Positions 38,901 to 47,654 of a DNA stretch of 58,251 nucleotides are shown here, piece by piece (the first letter of the stretch is position 1; every line of letters begins with the position of its first letter). Under the pieces are notes generated by a model. That model saw nothing but the letters and a program-made list of their open reading frames with translations, had not been told where the DNA came from and did no database searches. The position numbers were made by a program, and so were the translations under genes. Source of the stretch: a virus; the IMG/VR virus record IMGVR_UViG_3300017708_002093, positions 1 through 58,251 of that record. The stretch is one strand, 5' to 3'.

Positions 38901-41900
38901 TCTGAAGAGTCATAAGATTGTTTCTCTGGATAATTTTCTAGTTCATATGAAAATGTATTAATACCAACAATATCAGTGACTTTCTGGATACCATTAAATT
39001 TACTAGGAATCAAATTAATACTATTATTATTAATTTGATCCACATCGACTATCAATTCTTTTTTGGAAATATTTTCTCCAGTTAGAAGTGGAGATAATTT
39101 ATAGAATATTTGTTTATTAGTATCTGAACTTATTTCTATCGTTAAGTTTGCATCAGAATCTATTCCAATTTTCCCATTGGTTGTTATTAAATAACCTTTG
39201 TTATTTGAAGGGTAAATTTTATCTAATAAATTTCTATCAAAGAAAAGTTCTAATTCAAATGCAGATTCTAATGATGATCCTCCTCTGGAATAAGAAAGAC
39301 TACTATCAGATAGGTCAAACTTTAATTTTTGATATTCTATTAATTCTATTCCGGGATTAACTTTTGAAACTATTCCTTCAGTTCCATCAGATGTTAAATC
39401 TACATAAATTTTATTATTTAAGTTATAAAGATTAGTGGAAAGTTTAAATGAATTTGAGTTTACTGGTGTCACATAATAAAGGTTTTCATTCACTAACCCA
39501 TCAAAACCACTAGTTTTTTCAAATAAAATCTTTTCTCTAAAAGTTAATTGATGATTATTAATGATTATAGTATTATCTACTAAATTTATTGAAGATACAC
39601 TTAGTGGATCTACTACAAATCTTCTATTAGTATCATTATATTTTACTACTACAGTTTTAGTATTTGTTGGTAGAACTTCTATGTCAACAGTAGATAATAA
39701 AGAAAGTCCATGAGATTCTGCAAGAGAAACATTAACTACATTTTTCAAAAGGTCAGTAGTAAGTACATTATCTTTTGCTGTTTTTAAACTATGAAATGTA
39801 TTAGTTCCTATTCCAGTAAAGAATAATAAATTTGCTGCAGTAGAACCTATTCCTGCATAATTACCCAGTGAGTTCAATCCAACAGGAAGGGTAGATAAAC
39901 CAATAGTATCATTAGTAAATTTAGTAGCATAGAGGGAATTAAAAGAACTGAGGGTTGTAGATACTCCAGAACTAGTTTCTGATACCTCTATAGAACCTCC
40001 AGAATTTGAAGAGTATAAGAGTAAGTCGCCAGTTATTAACTCGTGATTTGGGAGATAAATTGCCCTGGTTGGAATTGAAATTGAAGTACTTCCTGATCCT
40101 GGATTTGAAAAATAAAGAGATGAAGTTATTCCAACTCCGAATGAGGTCCCGATTCCCACAGATTCTGAAGGATTAAAATAAATTTCTTTATTTGTTTGTG
40201 TATTATACTTATTTGAAGACCTATAATTAAGTTTAATATGTCTGGGTCTTTCTGTAAGTATAGAACCTGATGAATAAGTACTTACTCCACTAGTTCCATT
40301 TTGTGCCCTCAGGATTCTAATCCTAGAAGAATTAGAATCTACAGAAAGAATTTTAATCTCTTCATTTTCAATAGTATAGACATCATTTTCTCTAATCCCA
40401 GAAAGATTTCCTGAAACAGAAAAATAAGTAGTAATTCCTGTATCTCCAATTGATGAAATACCTGTTGTTAATCTAAAAGTTTTTTCATCTACAGTTACAT
40501 TTAAAAATTGTGGAGATTCTAATGGAGAAAATACATTAATATTAGTCCCATCTACTATATTGTGAGGAAGAGATGAATAACCAACATAAAATGTTGAATT
40601 TTCCTTATGCAATTCAACATTTAGAATTGAGATTATAGATGAAATACCTATACTATCAACAGATTTACCTAAAATTTTAGATACTTCTCCAATTTTAGAT
40701 TTTCTATCTGTTAATATAATATTATCACCAACCTTATATCCATCTCCTGGAATCTTTAATATTAAATCATCAATTTTCCCTAGAGATGTTGAGTTTACTT
40801 TAGCATCAATGATTAAATCTGAAGAATTTAAGAAATAATCATAAGTACTTCTATCTTTATCTTCATTATAAGGTTTTGTATTTCTTAACCAATTTTGTGA
40901 ATTAATATCTAATTGATCTTGATTTGAGGTAAGGTCAAAATTAAATTCTATCGGTGATGATTTATAAGTATTACCAATCAAATATGGAAATGCTGGTAAC
41001 CTATTACCATCATCATCTAGTCGAGATTCAAAAGTCGAGAAGTAAGCATATACTCCATTTGGAAACTCTGGAGTAACACAAAATCTTCCATTATGTATGT
41101 CAAGATCTCCAGAATTATCAAATTTATAATCCTCTAAGAAAAATCCAACATTAGATGGAAGTCCAAAATTATTTGCAGATGGTCTATTATCATCATCATT
41201 ATTATTTAACTTATATCCAGAGGACATTAACTTAATTCCACCAGTTCCATCAGTATTTTTATATGCGTATGGTCCATAAATTGGATTTCCGTCGTATGCC
41301 CATCCAATTATTCCAGAGTGAGATAACAAATTTCTTTCATCAAGAGCATCTGACAGAATATCTGGGGTAAAAGACTTTACTCCATTAGAAAAATAAGTAC
41401 TTAAGAGTTGAGATCTTAATGGCCGACTAGCATAAAAATGTGTGTACTGAAGACCATCTCTATTTCCAGCAATTAGATAACCATCATCACTATTTTTTAC
41501 CGTATTGAAAATACTTAAAAGGGAAGGATATCTCTTAGTTGTTAAAATATTCCAAGACTGAATATTTGCAGATAACTTCGCTTCTTCTCCAGCAGATAAG
41601 ACATCAATAGAAGTTGTATTTTTATTATATCCTACTCCACTAGAAGATACAATTACGTCAATAATATTTCCGGACTGAATAACTGGCACTAAAACAGCAC
41701 CTTTTCCTTCTCCATTTACAACTAAAGTAGGAGGAGAATTATATTCAACACCGGGATCTAAAATAAATGCTGAAGTTATCTTTCCATCTTCAATAGATAA
41801 ATCAATAACGGCACCTTTTCCAGATTTTAAAATTATATTTGGTTGCTCTTTATAATTAATAATTCCTTGATTTCCATACCTATTTCCTGGATTGTCTAGA

Positions 41901-44900
41901 AATAAAGACTTTAATTCACCTCTAAAAATTGGTTGCACTTCACACTTAAAATTTGCTGATGATAAATTCAATGTTGGAATTTCCAAATCTCCAATAACTT
42001 CAACTGTTATTGGAGGATAATTGAAAATGTGCTCTTCCCCACCGACAGAGGTTAAGTCTACATACTGATCAGATTCTAGAAGAAAATCTTCATTTCCAGA
42101 AGAAAAAATTTCATAAACTCTGAATGTATTATTATCAATTGGATTTACAAAGTAAGTTTTTCCTGAAGTTAATCCACCAATAGGATTACTTGATGTATAA
42201 ACCACTTTCTCCCTAAATTTAAATCCATGATTTTTTATGGTGACAGTATCAGTTGCTATGTTGATTTCAGATTTAGATGAAAATGCAATTACTTTTTTAT
42301 TTCTATATCCAGAACCACCAGATGTAATGTTAATGAATGATACTTTTCTTTTTTTTAGTTTTGATCTAAAAGTTTGATTTCCTAAATCACCAGAAGCTGC
42401 AATAGAAATAAAATTACCATTTGAAAAATTTTCTTCTGTTGAATACAATTTTATTGTATTAATTCCTACAACTCCAACATAATAAGTTGAATTTGTAGAT
42501 AAACCAGAGATAACAGAGTTATTTCCTGGATCGTAAATTACTTCTTCAAGATCAGAAAAATTATGTGCATCTTCAAATGTAATCTGATTTCCGTTGAGTG
42601 ATTGAGTATTTACAGTTAAAGATTTTAAATAATCATATTGTATTAAATTTGCTTCTGCACTAGCTCCAGATCCATTACCACCACTAATAATAACTTGTGG
42701 TATTTTAAAATAATTAAATCCAGAATTAGTGATATCAATTCTTTCTAATGATCCTGATACTGAAGCAGTTGCTACTGCCCCAGACCCTGACGATGAATCT
42801 ATACTAACTTCTGGAGGATTAATTACATCATACCCAAATCCTCCAGAAGTTACATCTATAGATTTTATTTCCCCGAAATAAATATAATCTTCCGATTTAT
42901 AATTTTGTATCTCTACACCATTAATAAAAATACCAGTAGGACCTGACTTAGTTTGAATAACTTTTTTGGTATTTAATGGGTCGCATATTTTTCTTATTAA
43001 TTTTTGTGGATGTAATATTTTTGATTCAAATAAATTAGTTTCTGTATTTAATTCATTGAAGTTAAAGAACTCAACTTTTACTTCATTAGATGAATAATCT
43101 GAAAAATTCAAATAAGTATTAGAAATAATTGATTCTTTATTCCTTGCAATTTTTATTGTTTTCGCATTAATTTTTTTTACATATCCAATTTCTTGAAAAT
43201 TGGGAGATTTTAGGATTACAAGATCCCCAGTCAAGAATGAATGCGAAGCAGATACAATCAGATTTATTTCTTCTTTAACAAAGTTTTCAACAGAAACACT
43301 CAAATCAGTAATTCTAATTTTAGTATTATTATAATTTGGTAGTGATGGTGATGTCACATAAACACTGTTTTCATCTCTATCATAGTAAGTATTCGAAACA
43401 TTAGAATTATAGATAGATAATTCTGGATAATTTAAAATTTCCGGTTTGGAAATTAATTTACGAATAGAACCTGAGTAATTTTTTTCTATTTCACCCTGCC
43501 CTCTAATAACTAAAGTGTTTTCATTATTGATCGATTGAACGACGCCAGTGGCATTTTTTGTATTTGTAAGTTCAAACTTATCTCCGATGTTAAAATCATT
43601 AGTTTCATAAGTTTTAATGCGATAAGTATTATCTGAACTATCTTCTAAATCAATAATACTTTCAATCTCATAACTAGATGAGACATTATAAATCCAACTA
43701 TCAAGTCTAGGGGAATTTAAATCACTTACTCCCAAACTTGATGATTTAATTACATCTCCAGGTCTTAAATATCTGCCATTGTCATTGTATTCAAGTTCTG
43801 AGATTACACCAGTAATTCTAACTCTTATTTCATCATCACCATCAATAGCAAATGAATATGATGTATCCTTTACTTCCTCTCTTTGATTTATTGTTTGATT
43901 GATTCCTTCACAATCAAAAAATTGATTTATACTTTTTGATTGGTAAGTAATATTTACAGTAGAACCGTTTGGTTGATCTATTATGAGTTGTCCACTATTT
44001 GGAAATCCCAAAGTCGAATCAACATCTAAATGAGTATCACCAGAAAATGCTCTACTAACTAGTCTTGTTTTTGGATGAATAGAAAAATTACCAGTAGTTG
44101 TTCCTCTAGTTTCAATGTCTTTATCGTAGTCAAAATCTATACTAACCAGATAATAAACTTTCGTTAGTGCTTCTGAAGATAATTCTGATGTATCGTCCAG
44201 AAATACACTATCCCTGAAAAGATTAGAAATTTCTATTTCTTCTACTGATGAGACTGTACCACTAGATCCATCTAAATTAAAAAGAGTTCTATTTTCCAAA
44301 TCTAAAGGATTACCTTGAATTTTTTCAACAACAAGATCTTTAGTTATTCTATAAGAAGATGCAGAAGGTTCTAGAAGATGATCTTTTGGTAAAATTATCT
44401 CGACAGGTTTCCCATAAAGAGCGCCAAATAAGATTCTAAATGATTCTATAGTTCCTTTAGATGAATAGAAATTATTAGATTGCTTTACAAACAGACTTTC
44501 ATTTAAATCATCAAAAAACGACCTATCCTCAAATCCAGGAGTAATTTGATTTTTTACTTTTCTAAAAAACTCTGTTAGTAAAATAGTATTTAAGTTATTT
44601 ACAACAGAATCCGAAGAATGTTCTACAGATTCAGTCTGTGAGAATGTCAATTCATCAATTGATGTCTTAGTATTATATGAAGTTACTCCAGAAAATCCTC
44701 TATAACAATTTTCGAAGGTTGTTGCAGTTTTGCTTTCATAAGAAATAATCTCATCATTAATTTGTATCAATCCATAACTATCTACAAATCCTGCAGTTGA
44801 CTCTACATTAATAACAGTATCAAACAGATCAACGTTAGCAGTTAATGTAGTAGAGTTGATCAGATTTGAAATATTATCAACCTTAACGTATTGGTCGATA

Positions 44901-45049
44901 TTATTCATCAAATCATAAGGATTTCCCATAGACTCTAAGGACTTATAATACTGTCCTAAGAATTCTGATAGTAATGGAAATTCTGATCTAATAAACTCTG
45001 GCAGCTGATTATTCAGAATAGAAGAAATCTTAACTCTTTTCTCTAACAT
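32972..45049 (-). CDS. 7: Giant baseplate wedge protein, gp7-like, with a YHYH domain
   Basis: A 4025-residue protein between gp6 and gp8, where T4 has gp7 (1032 aa). The N-terminus (SSILNNQLPEFIRSEFPLLS, EFLGQYYKSLE, NIDQYVKVD, and SKGTIESFRILFGALYG near 210) matches cyanophage gp7 proteins. Residues about 1243-1340 form a YHYH-type domain (GWAYDGNPIYGPYAY ... NGRFCVTPEFPNGVYAYF). Gly-rich repeats occur near 725-800, 3330 and 3776-3850; gp15-like modules near 70-118, 316-385 and 3063-3146. The remainder is beta-rich repeats. It takes one fifth of the window. The gp7 assignment rests on N-terminus and position. Confidence 0.85.
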   Translation of the reverse strand: MLEKRVKISSILNNQLPEFIRSEFPLLSEFLGQYYKSLESMGNPYDLMNNIDQYVKVDNISNLINSTTLTANVDLFDTVINVESTAGFVDSYGLIQINDEIISYESKTATTFENCYRGFSGVTSYNTKTSIDELTFSQTESVEHSSDSVVNNLNTILLTEFFRKVKNQITPGFEDRSFFDDLNESLFVKQSNNFYSSKGTIESFRILFGALYGKPVEIILPKDHLLEPSASSYRITKDLVVEKIQGNPLDLENRTLFNLDGSSGTVSSVEEIEISNLFRDSVFLDDTSELSSEALTKVYYLVSIDFDYDKDIETRGTTTGNFSIHPKTRLVSRAFSGDTHLDVDSTLGFPNSGQLIIDQPNGSTVNITYQSKSINQFFDCEGINQTINQREEVKDTSYSFAIDGDDEIRVRITGVISELEYNDNGRYLRPGDVIKSSSLGVSDLNSPRLDSWIYNVSSSYEIESIIDLEDSSDNTYRIKTYETNDFNIGDKFELTNTKNATGVVQSINNENTLVIRGQGEIEKNYSGSIRKLISKPEILNYPELSIYNSNVSNTYYDRDENSVYVTSPSLPNYNNTKIRITDLSVSVENFVKEEINLIVSASHSFLTGDLVILKSPNFQEIGYVKKINAKTIKIARNKESIISNTYLNFSDYSSNEVKVEFFNFNELNTETNLFESKILHPQKLIRKICDPLNTKKVIQTKSGPTGIFINGVEIQNYKSEDYIYFGEIKSIDVTSGGFGYDVINPPEVSIDSSSGSGAVATASVSGSLERIDITNSGFNYFKIPQVIISGGNGSGASAEANLIQYDYLKSLTVNTQSLNGNQITFEDAHNFSDLEEVIYDPGNNSVISGLSTNSTYYVGVVGINTIKLYSTEENFSNGNFISIAASGDLGNQTFRSKLKKRKVSFINITSGGSGYRNKKVIAFSSKSEINIATDTVTIKNHGFKFREKVVYTSSNPIGGLTSGKTYFVNPIDNNTFRVYEIFSSGNEDFLLESDQYVDLTSVGGEEHIFNYPPITVEVIGDLEIPTLNLSSANFKCEVQPIFRGELKSLFLDNPGNRYGNQGIINYKEQPNIILKSGKGAVIDLSIEDGKITSAFILDPGVEYNSPPTLVVNGEGKGAVLVPVIQSGNIIDVIVSSSGVGYNKNTTSIDVLSAGEEAKLSANIQSWNILTTKRYPSLLSIFNTVKNSDDGYLIAGNRDGLQYTHFYASRPLRSQLLSTYFSNGVKSFTPDILSDALDERNLLSHSGIIGWAYDGNPIYGPYAYKNTDGTGGIKLMSSGYKLNNNDDDNRPSANNFGLPSNVGFFLEDYKFDNSGDLDIHNGRFCVTPEFPNGVYAYFSTFESRLDDDGNRLPAFPYLIGNTYKSSPIEFNFDLTSNQDQLDINSQNWLRNTKPYNEDKDRSTYDYFLNSSDLIIDAKVNSTSLGKIDDLILKIPGDGYKVGDNIILTDRKSKIGEVSKILGKSVDSIGISSIISILNVELHKENSTFYVGYSSLPHNIVDGTNINVFSPLESPQFLNVTVDEKTFRLTTGISSIGDTGITTYFSVSGNLSGIRENDVYTIENEEIKILSVDSNSSRIRILRAQNGTSGVSTYSSGSILTERPRHIKLNYRSSNKYNTQTNKEIYFNPSESVGIGTSFGVGITSSLYFSNPGSGSTSISIPTRAIYLPNHELITGDLLLYSSNSGGSIEVSETSSGVSTTLSSFNSLYATKFTNDTIGLSTLPVGLNSLGNYAGIGSTAANLLFFTGIGTNTFHSLKTAKDNVLTTDLLKNVVNVSLAESHGLSLLSTVDIEVLPTNTKTVVVKYNDTNRRFVVDPLSVSSINLVDNTIIINNHQLTFREKILFEKTSGFDGLVNENLYYVTPVNSNSFKLSTNLYNLNNKIYVDLTSDGTEGIVSKVNPGIELIEYQKLKFDLSDSSLSYSRGGSSLESAFELELFFDRNLLDKIYPSNNKGYLITTNGKIGIDSDANLTIEISSDTNKQIFYKLSPLLTGENISKKELIVDVDQINNNSINLIPSKFNGIQKVTDIVGINTFSYELENYPEKQSYDSSEATFKYSTNDTNLIGPISEIVLKNKTFEFYSIPEIFIESDLGKDGHVYASSNTIGKIKDYSFNSIGFNYSIDSTINPSAKIPTILNVDVLSTFDEIEVVTAGFSYLTDTDLVVIDGLTKKPVNDVKLEYLPSEKKVKILKNTSGINQVQPKLIPISNSNGFKIINITYDSDLKNVTVTLETQFSAIADFPFQIGTKVFIEGVKINDPEIRVNTKSYNSSEFDYALFEISSIDPNIGGIGGNFTYSVSDLIGSDEILGVFNSNLSSAQVVPESYFPTFNSKLKQTNFAISERIISKKSKGIVQNWSPQQGILIVSSSDTFEIGNTLLGETSGSKSIIQDLVESNGYYKISDSSDKRKGWKFEKGFLNDTFQRISDNDYYQYFSYDVKSEVPFETWNDSVSSLNHTSGFKKFSTLEILPPQKISSGISTNQNSGFIGAIRNLDSVIDLDCVFNFDLATENLNTISDLTTSNKIFFNSSIIQDYRESSGNRVLKIDDISEFFNSESRFEKFTVVNKKQYSNYRYVKYFINTTDKLFSSESMFNIVSLIHDDSFTYINQYAKLFSQDDLGYFDARINSGNIELLLYPSKFSINDYNLSITSFSLDETISGIGSLSLGNVASLNTHTTTLPQGTSGICTIVSVGSTYRALKLHTLISNADNNEFESVEINVIHDDTNVYITDYGNLESNFSSSFGTGIGTFDASISGSNLIVSFTPNVSTASTYTINSLTIGIGNSTATGIASDSMHQNYIESEFTSIPSSSSPSTVSISSFFGSDYNSSYYAVSIEDVTNSQYQFSEVVSLFNPTLDISNQVEYGIVNTGSNLGILSTGTVGSGASEKVILFFTPDANIDYEIRLFKFVFGPSLNKDLIDIEGHQSRIEQDHGKYTGTLNSVKKTFNLTHQDNLIFKKVFDGSSTDYVNLDEDTFLIPNHYFTTGEKLTYNQGGTFGSPIGIETTSIPGIGSTDILPELVYAVKINDLQIRVSGSATDALALPPVYLNIASTGIGEDHQFNSQKQNTKSLIAIDNVIQSPVVATAKSTSLTADLTAINNIVSVDDALELSSGDYLKINNEIVRINVVNYENINNDVLVTRSELGTELETHLSGSIVRKVTANYNIIDNEIYFAEAPKGKVPIENPSDPEEVDFNSIKTSSTFSGRIFLRSGIQGTDITPYSDNYIFDSISNQFNGIDNTFTIQSDGQDIVGISTNNGVTLIRSILQQPKRDSVVPIQGSYDLVESAGITSITFTGDPVQAVYDINTSSIPRGGVIVSVGSSAGFGYQPLVSAGGTAIISGLGTVSSVSIGNSGSGYRVGVQTVNVGVTTNISEVSTIQFIGTAVVNNGNVISVDITETVGGFISSMPPTIVFDAPLTYSNIPMVYSSSTPQIGIGTQAAANIQVSLDSSILSFEIVNYGYSYKKNDILTIPINGLEGIPTDPSLSLQEFQLVIDEIYQDEVASWHFGKIISIDKIDDLIDGKRRFFPLRIDGKQTSFESRQGSNLDLANNFIIILNGVIQVPGESYIFNGGSVIEFIEAPQSFDDKSSKLFNDTTSQVLFYEGTDKIDVKDVDVLETVKVGDTLRLDSDDQNLKEKSRIVNEIISSDSVRTNLYSGVGISNDRSLLRNAIWCKQRNDLFLSSASFVGSASSSRGFLVSKARSSLSPSINPTAYLIKNLSTSDSELFVDNLKTFFDSFDELGTINEIFRTIKIFNQDNLVSCAATATVSSAGTITSIEINENGVGYSTTPSVIISSPVGLGTTATGTATLSGSSVSVINLTNSGSGYTSSTPPSVLVEFPERDFETITKAEYEGDFGIITGIGTTSIAGVASTGIVFDLFITENSFIRDSEITGSASTSISGIQTGYYFTIRNSNVGYGLTSLDENNNVIGIGSTFIDNVYRVSQVSIAQTTVSGVGTTSIAQVIVSVSDYNGLVSLGQTYYYGDYSWGRISNLTRSNPKQFNVNQNGISGIESSAIIQRVQPLKNDLYSS

Positions 45050-45055
45050 TTTATC

Positions 45056-46993
45056 TTATTTTCTAATTAAGGAACCGTTTGAATAACTTGAAGTTACTTG
45101 ATAATTTGTACCAGAGATATCATTACCAGAAGAAATGTTATCTTCTAAAATATTTAAGTCACTGTTACTAATATCTAGTTGTAAATATAAGTCCTGTAAT
45201 CCAATTACATCATTAGACTTTGGATTCATTGAAATTTGAATAGTATTAAATCCATTTTTAATTTTTTGTGTTCCTGTTATATTTAAGGTACTTAATTTTA
45301 TCTCTCCTTTCACATAATCAATTGATCCAGCATTATTTTTTAATATTTTAGGAGATCCATTTTCAATTTTGAAAATTGAAATTTTTCCTTTTTTGCTATC
45401 AATTGGAAAGTCTGTCAAATAAACGTTTCCAGTTACTCCTGCAATTTGAAAAGCACTTGACTTAATGTTATAACCAGTGCTGCAATTTGGTAAGTGAAAA
45501 GCATTTCCATAACAAATTTCATACGCAGCGAATTTGTTTATTTCTGGCATCAAATCTCTTCTAATTCTAATCTTTGTAATGTTTGATGTAATTGATGCAT
45601 TACTACTATCAATCAGATTCAAAAACTTACTGTATTTAAATCTAGATCCATAAGAATTTAATTCTGATGATTTTGAATACTTTGTAATATTATCCGATAC
45701 TATACTGAGAACTTCTGATCTTGAATTTGCTTTATTAGTATCAAAGTAAATTACGGTATCATATTCAACGTAAAGATACTTTAGATCAATTATTTCAGGA
45801 ACAATTCCAGCAACATTATATTTTTTAAGTCTTGCCTTAATGTTATCTTTTACTTGGTTAGAAACAAATTGCCCATTGATTGGTTTGATTGAGATAAAAA
45901 CTCTACCATAATTTGGAGGATTTAATTCTTCTCCACCATAAGCAGAAACTGATTCTGCTTCTGGATAAATCATGGGAATTAAAGATTCATAATCTGAAGA
46001 AGTAACTGCTCTATTTTGAGCAGCGTAAATTCTTGGAGCATACTTTCTCACAAACTCCACAGACTCTATTGGTTTTCCACCACGAGAAGCAGAATCTGTA
46101 CTTACAAGTGAAAAATCTCGTGTTATTAACCTATCCTTATCATCAAGAATTCTACCAGCAAAACTAAAGTTTGATGCGCCATTTGATTCTTCACCTGAAC
46201 TAATGTTATAAGAAACTTCAATAACATTACCATTATTTAATTTTTTACCAAAAATACCATCACCAAAAATAAGTTCGTATCTTTGATCTTCAATTTCCTG
46301 AATGTAAAAAACTTTTGATGTTGAATCGACATCAAAAATAGTGTTTGCTAAATTAAATTTCCTAACTACACTAGATCCTTCACTATCTCTGACATAGACA
46401 TTTAATGTAGAGGTGTCAATTTTTGGATTAGATAAAATAAATTTTTGATTTGGAACTAAAGAATCAACTACAAAAGATTCCGAGGTGTAATTACCTTCAA
46501 TAATTTCTATAGAATCAAACTGTGCAATGTTATTGACAATTGGTACAGTAATAGTTTCTGGAATTGCAAATGTAAATGATTTTGATGCACTTCCAGCACC
46601 AAAAGAATTTGTAGTTGCTACAATTCCTTTCTGGAGAATTAATTTTAATGGTTTATTTTCTGCTGTCTCATTGTTTATAGAAAGTTCTGTTATGTCAACA
46701 AAGAAACTAATGTTTGCTCTTGAAGATGTTACTGATCTAGGAACATAACCAATGTTCCTTGCAAGAGAAACAACATTCTCTCTTAGAGTAGCACTATCAA
46801 TAAAAACCTCATTACTAAGCATGTTAGCATTGTATGAGGTAATGTATGTGTTATATGATAATGCATCGATAATGACTGAAAGATTTGACCCCTCAAAATC
46901 ATAGTCAGTAAAATCTGAATTCGCTCTTAGGTAATCGCGAATTGTTTCTTTTATTTGGTCGAAATCTAAATTTGAAAAATTTGCTAATGTCAT
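45056..46993 (-). CDS. 6: Baseplate wedge protein gp6
   Basis: A 645-residue protein (T4: 660). MTLANFSNLDFDQIKETIRD, NLSVIIDALSYNTYITSYNANMLSNEVFIDSATLRENVVSLARNIGY, and AVTSSDYESLIPMIYPEAESVSAYGGEELNPPNYGRVFISIKP are classic gp6 features. It forms the inner ring of wedges around the hub. It abuts gp25 on one side and precedes the giant gp7-like gene by 6 nt. It probably uses the late promoter ahead of gp25. Confidence 0.96.
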   Translation of the reverse strand: MTLANFSNLDFDQIKETIRDYLRANSDFTDYDFEGSNLSVIIDALSYNTYITSYNANMLSNEVFIDSATLRENVVSLARNIGYVPRSVTSSRANISFFVDITELSINNETAENKPLKLILQKGIVATTNSFGAGSASKSFTFAIPETITVPIVNNIAQFDSIEIIEGNYTSESFVVDSLVPNQKFILSNPKIDTSTLNVYVRDSEGSSVVRKFNLANTIFDVDSTSKVFYIQEIEDQRYELIFGDGIFGKKLNNGNVIEVSYNISSGEESNGASNFSFAGRILDDKDRLITRDFSLVSTDSASRGGKPIESVEFVRKYAPRIYAAQNRAVTSSDYESLIPMIYPEAESVSAYGGEELNPPNYGRVFISIKPINGQFVSNQVKDNIKARLKKYNVAGIVPEIIDLKYLYVEYDTVIYFDTNKANSRSEVLSIVSDNITKYSKSSELNSYGSRFKYSKFLNLIDSSNASITSNITKIRIRRDLMPEINKFAAYEICYGNAFHLPNCSTGYNIKSSAFQIAGVTGNVYLTDFPIDSKKGKISIFKIENGSPKILKNNAGSIDYVKGEIKLSTLNITGTQKIKNGFNTIQISMNPKSNDVIGLQDLYLQLDISNSDLNILEDNISSGNDISGTNYQVTSSYSNGSLIRK

Positions 46994-47395
46994 CTATCGT
47001 GTTTGCTGTAATGCAAATGATAATTGTTGCTGTGAAGCATTAATGCCTATGATTCTATAAGTTACTGATACATCAAATTCTAAAGTAGAGAAGTTTGGTA
47101 CTACTTTAACATCTAGTAAATTAACTCTTGGTTCATACAGATTGATTGATTCTCGAATCTGATCTTTAATAGTATCTGCAGAAAACTCACTCATGTTTTC
47201 AAATAAAGAGTTTGAAACAAAACTTCCAAAGTCTGGATCAAAAAACTTCTCTCCAGGTTGAGTTAATACAATATTACGAATAGAACGAGAAATTGCAGTC
47301 TCATTTTTGAGTGCAATCAAGTCATTATTCAGTGGATTCATTAGAAATGACCCACTGATATCTTTAAATCCTTTGCTTATTCGTTCTAAGGGCAT
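46994..47395 (-). CDS. 25: Baseplate wedge protein gp25 (lysozyme-like fold)
   Basis: A 133-residue protein (T4: 132). It contains the conserved EPR motif at 88-90 (NLYEPRVNLLDVKV), the SRSIRNIVLTQPGEKFFDPDFGS segment and a final QQQLSFALQQTR. gp25 joins sheath to baseplate and triggers sheath assembly. It leads directly into gp6, as in other cyanophages. A late promoter lies 22 nt upstream. Confidence 0.97.
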   Translation of the reverse strand: MPLERISKGFKDISGSFLMNPLNNDLIALKNETAISRSIRNIVLTQPGEKFFDPDFGSFVSNSLFENMSEFSADTIKDQIRESINLYEPRVNLLDVKVVPNFSTLEFDVSVTYRIIGINASQQQLSFALQQTR

Positions 47396-47416
47396 TAAAA
47401 ACCTATAAGTCTATCT

Positions 47417-47424
47417 TATTTATT
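47417..47424 (-). promoter_or_regulatory. Late promoter for gp25-gp6
   Basis: AATAAATA on the minus strand, 22 nt before the gp25 ATG, overlapping the stop codon of the 76-residue gene. Confidence 0.7.
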
Positions 47425-47654
47425 CACTCAAAAAGAGGTTCTTTATCAAACAACTCTCCTGAGTCATCAAAACGCTCAAAAAGTTCAGTTTCTTTCTTTT
47501 TATTAGACTTTTTAGGTGTCATTTCATCTTCATTAATCTCTCTAAGCATTTTTTTATCCACTTTTATGTCTCCGTAGTCTGTAATAAGTTTATTTGTTCC
47601 CCAATTTGCCATCATGTAATCTACATTTCTATCAGGATTTGGTGAATTTGCCAT
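47424..47654 (-). CDS. Small hypothetical protein before gp25
   Basis: A 76-residue polar protein whose start overlaps the stop of the 220-residue gene by one base. The N-terminus (NPDRNVDYMMANWGTNKLITDYG) looks ordered, followed by a Lys-rich stretch (TPKKSNKKKETELFE) and an acidic end. I recall similar short proteins upstream of gp25 in marine T4-like phages, but no function. It is probably part of the same transcript as the 220-residue gene. Confidence 0.75.
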   Translation of the reverse strand: MANSPNPDRNVDYMMANWGTNKLITDYGDIKVDKKMLREINEDEMTPKKSNKKKETELFERFDDSGELFDKEPLFE

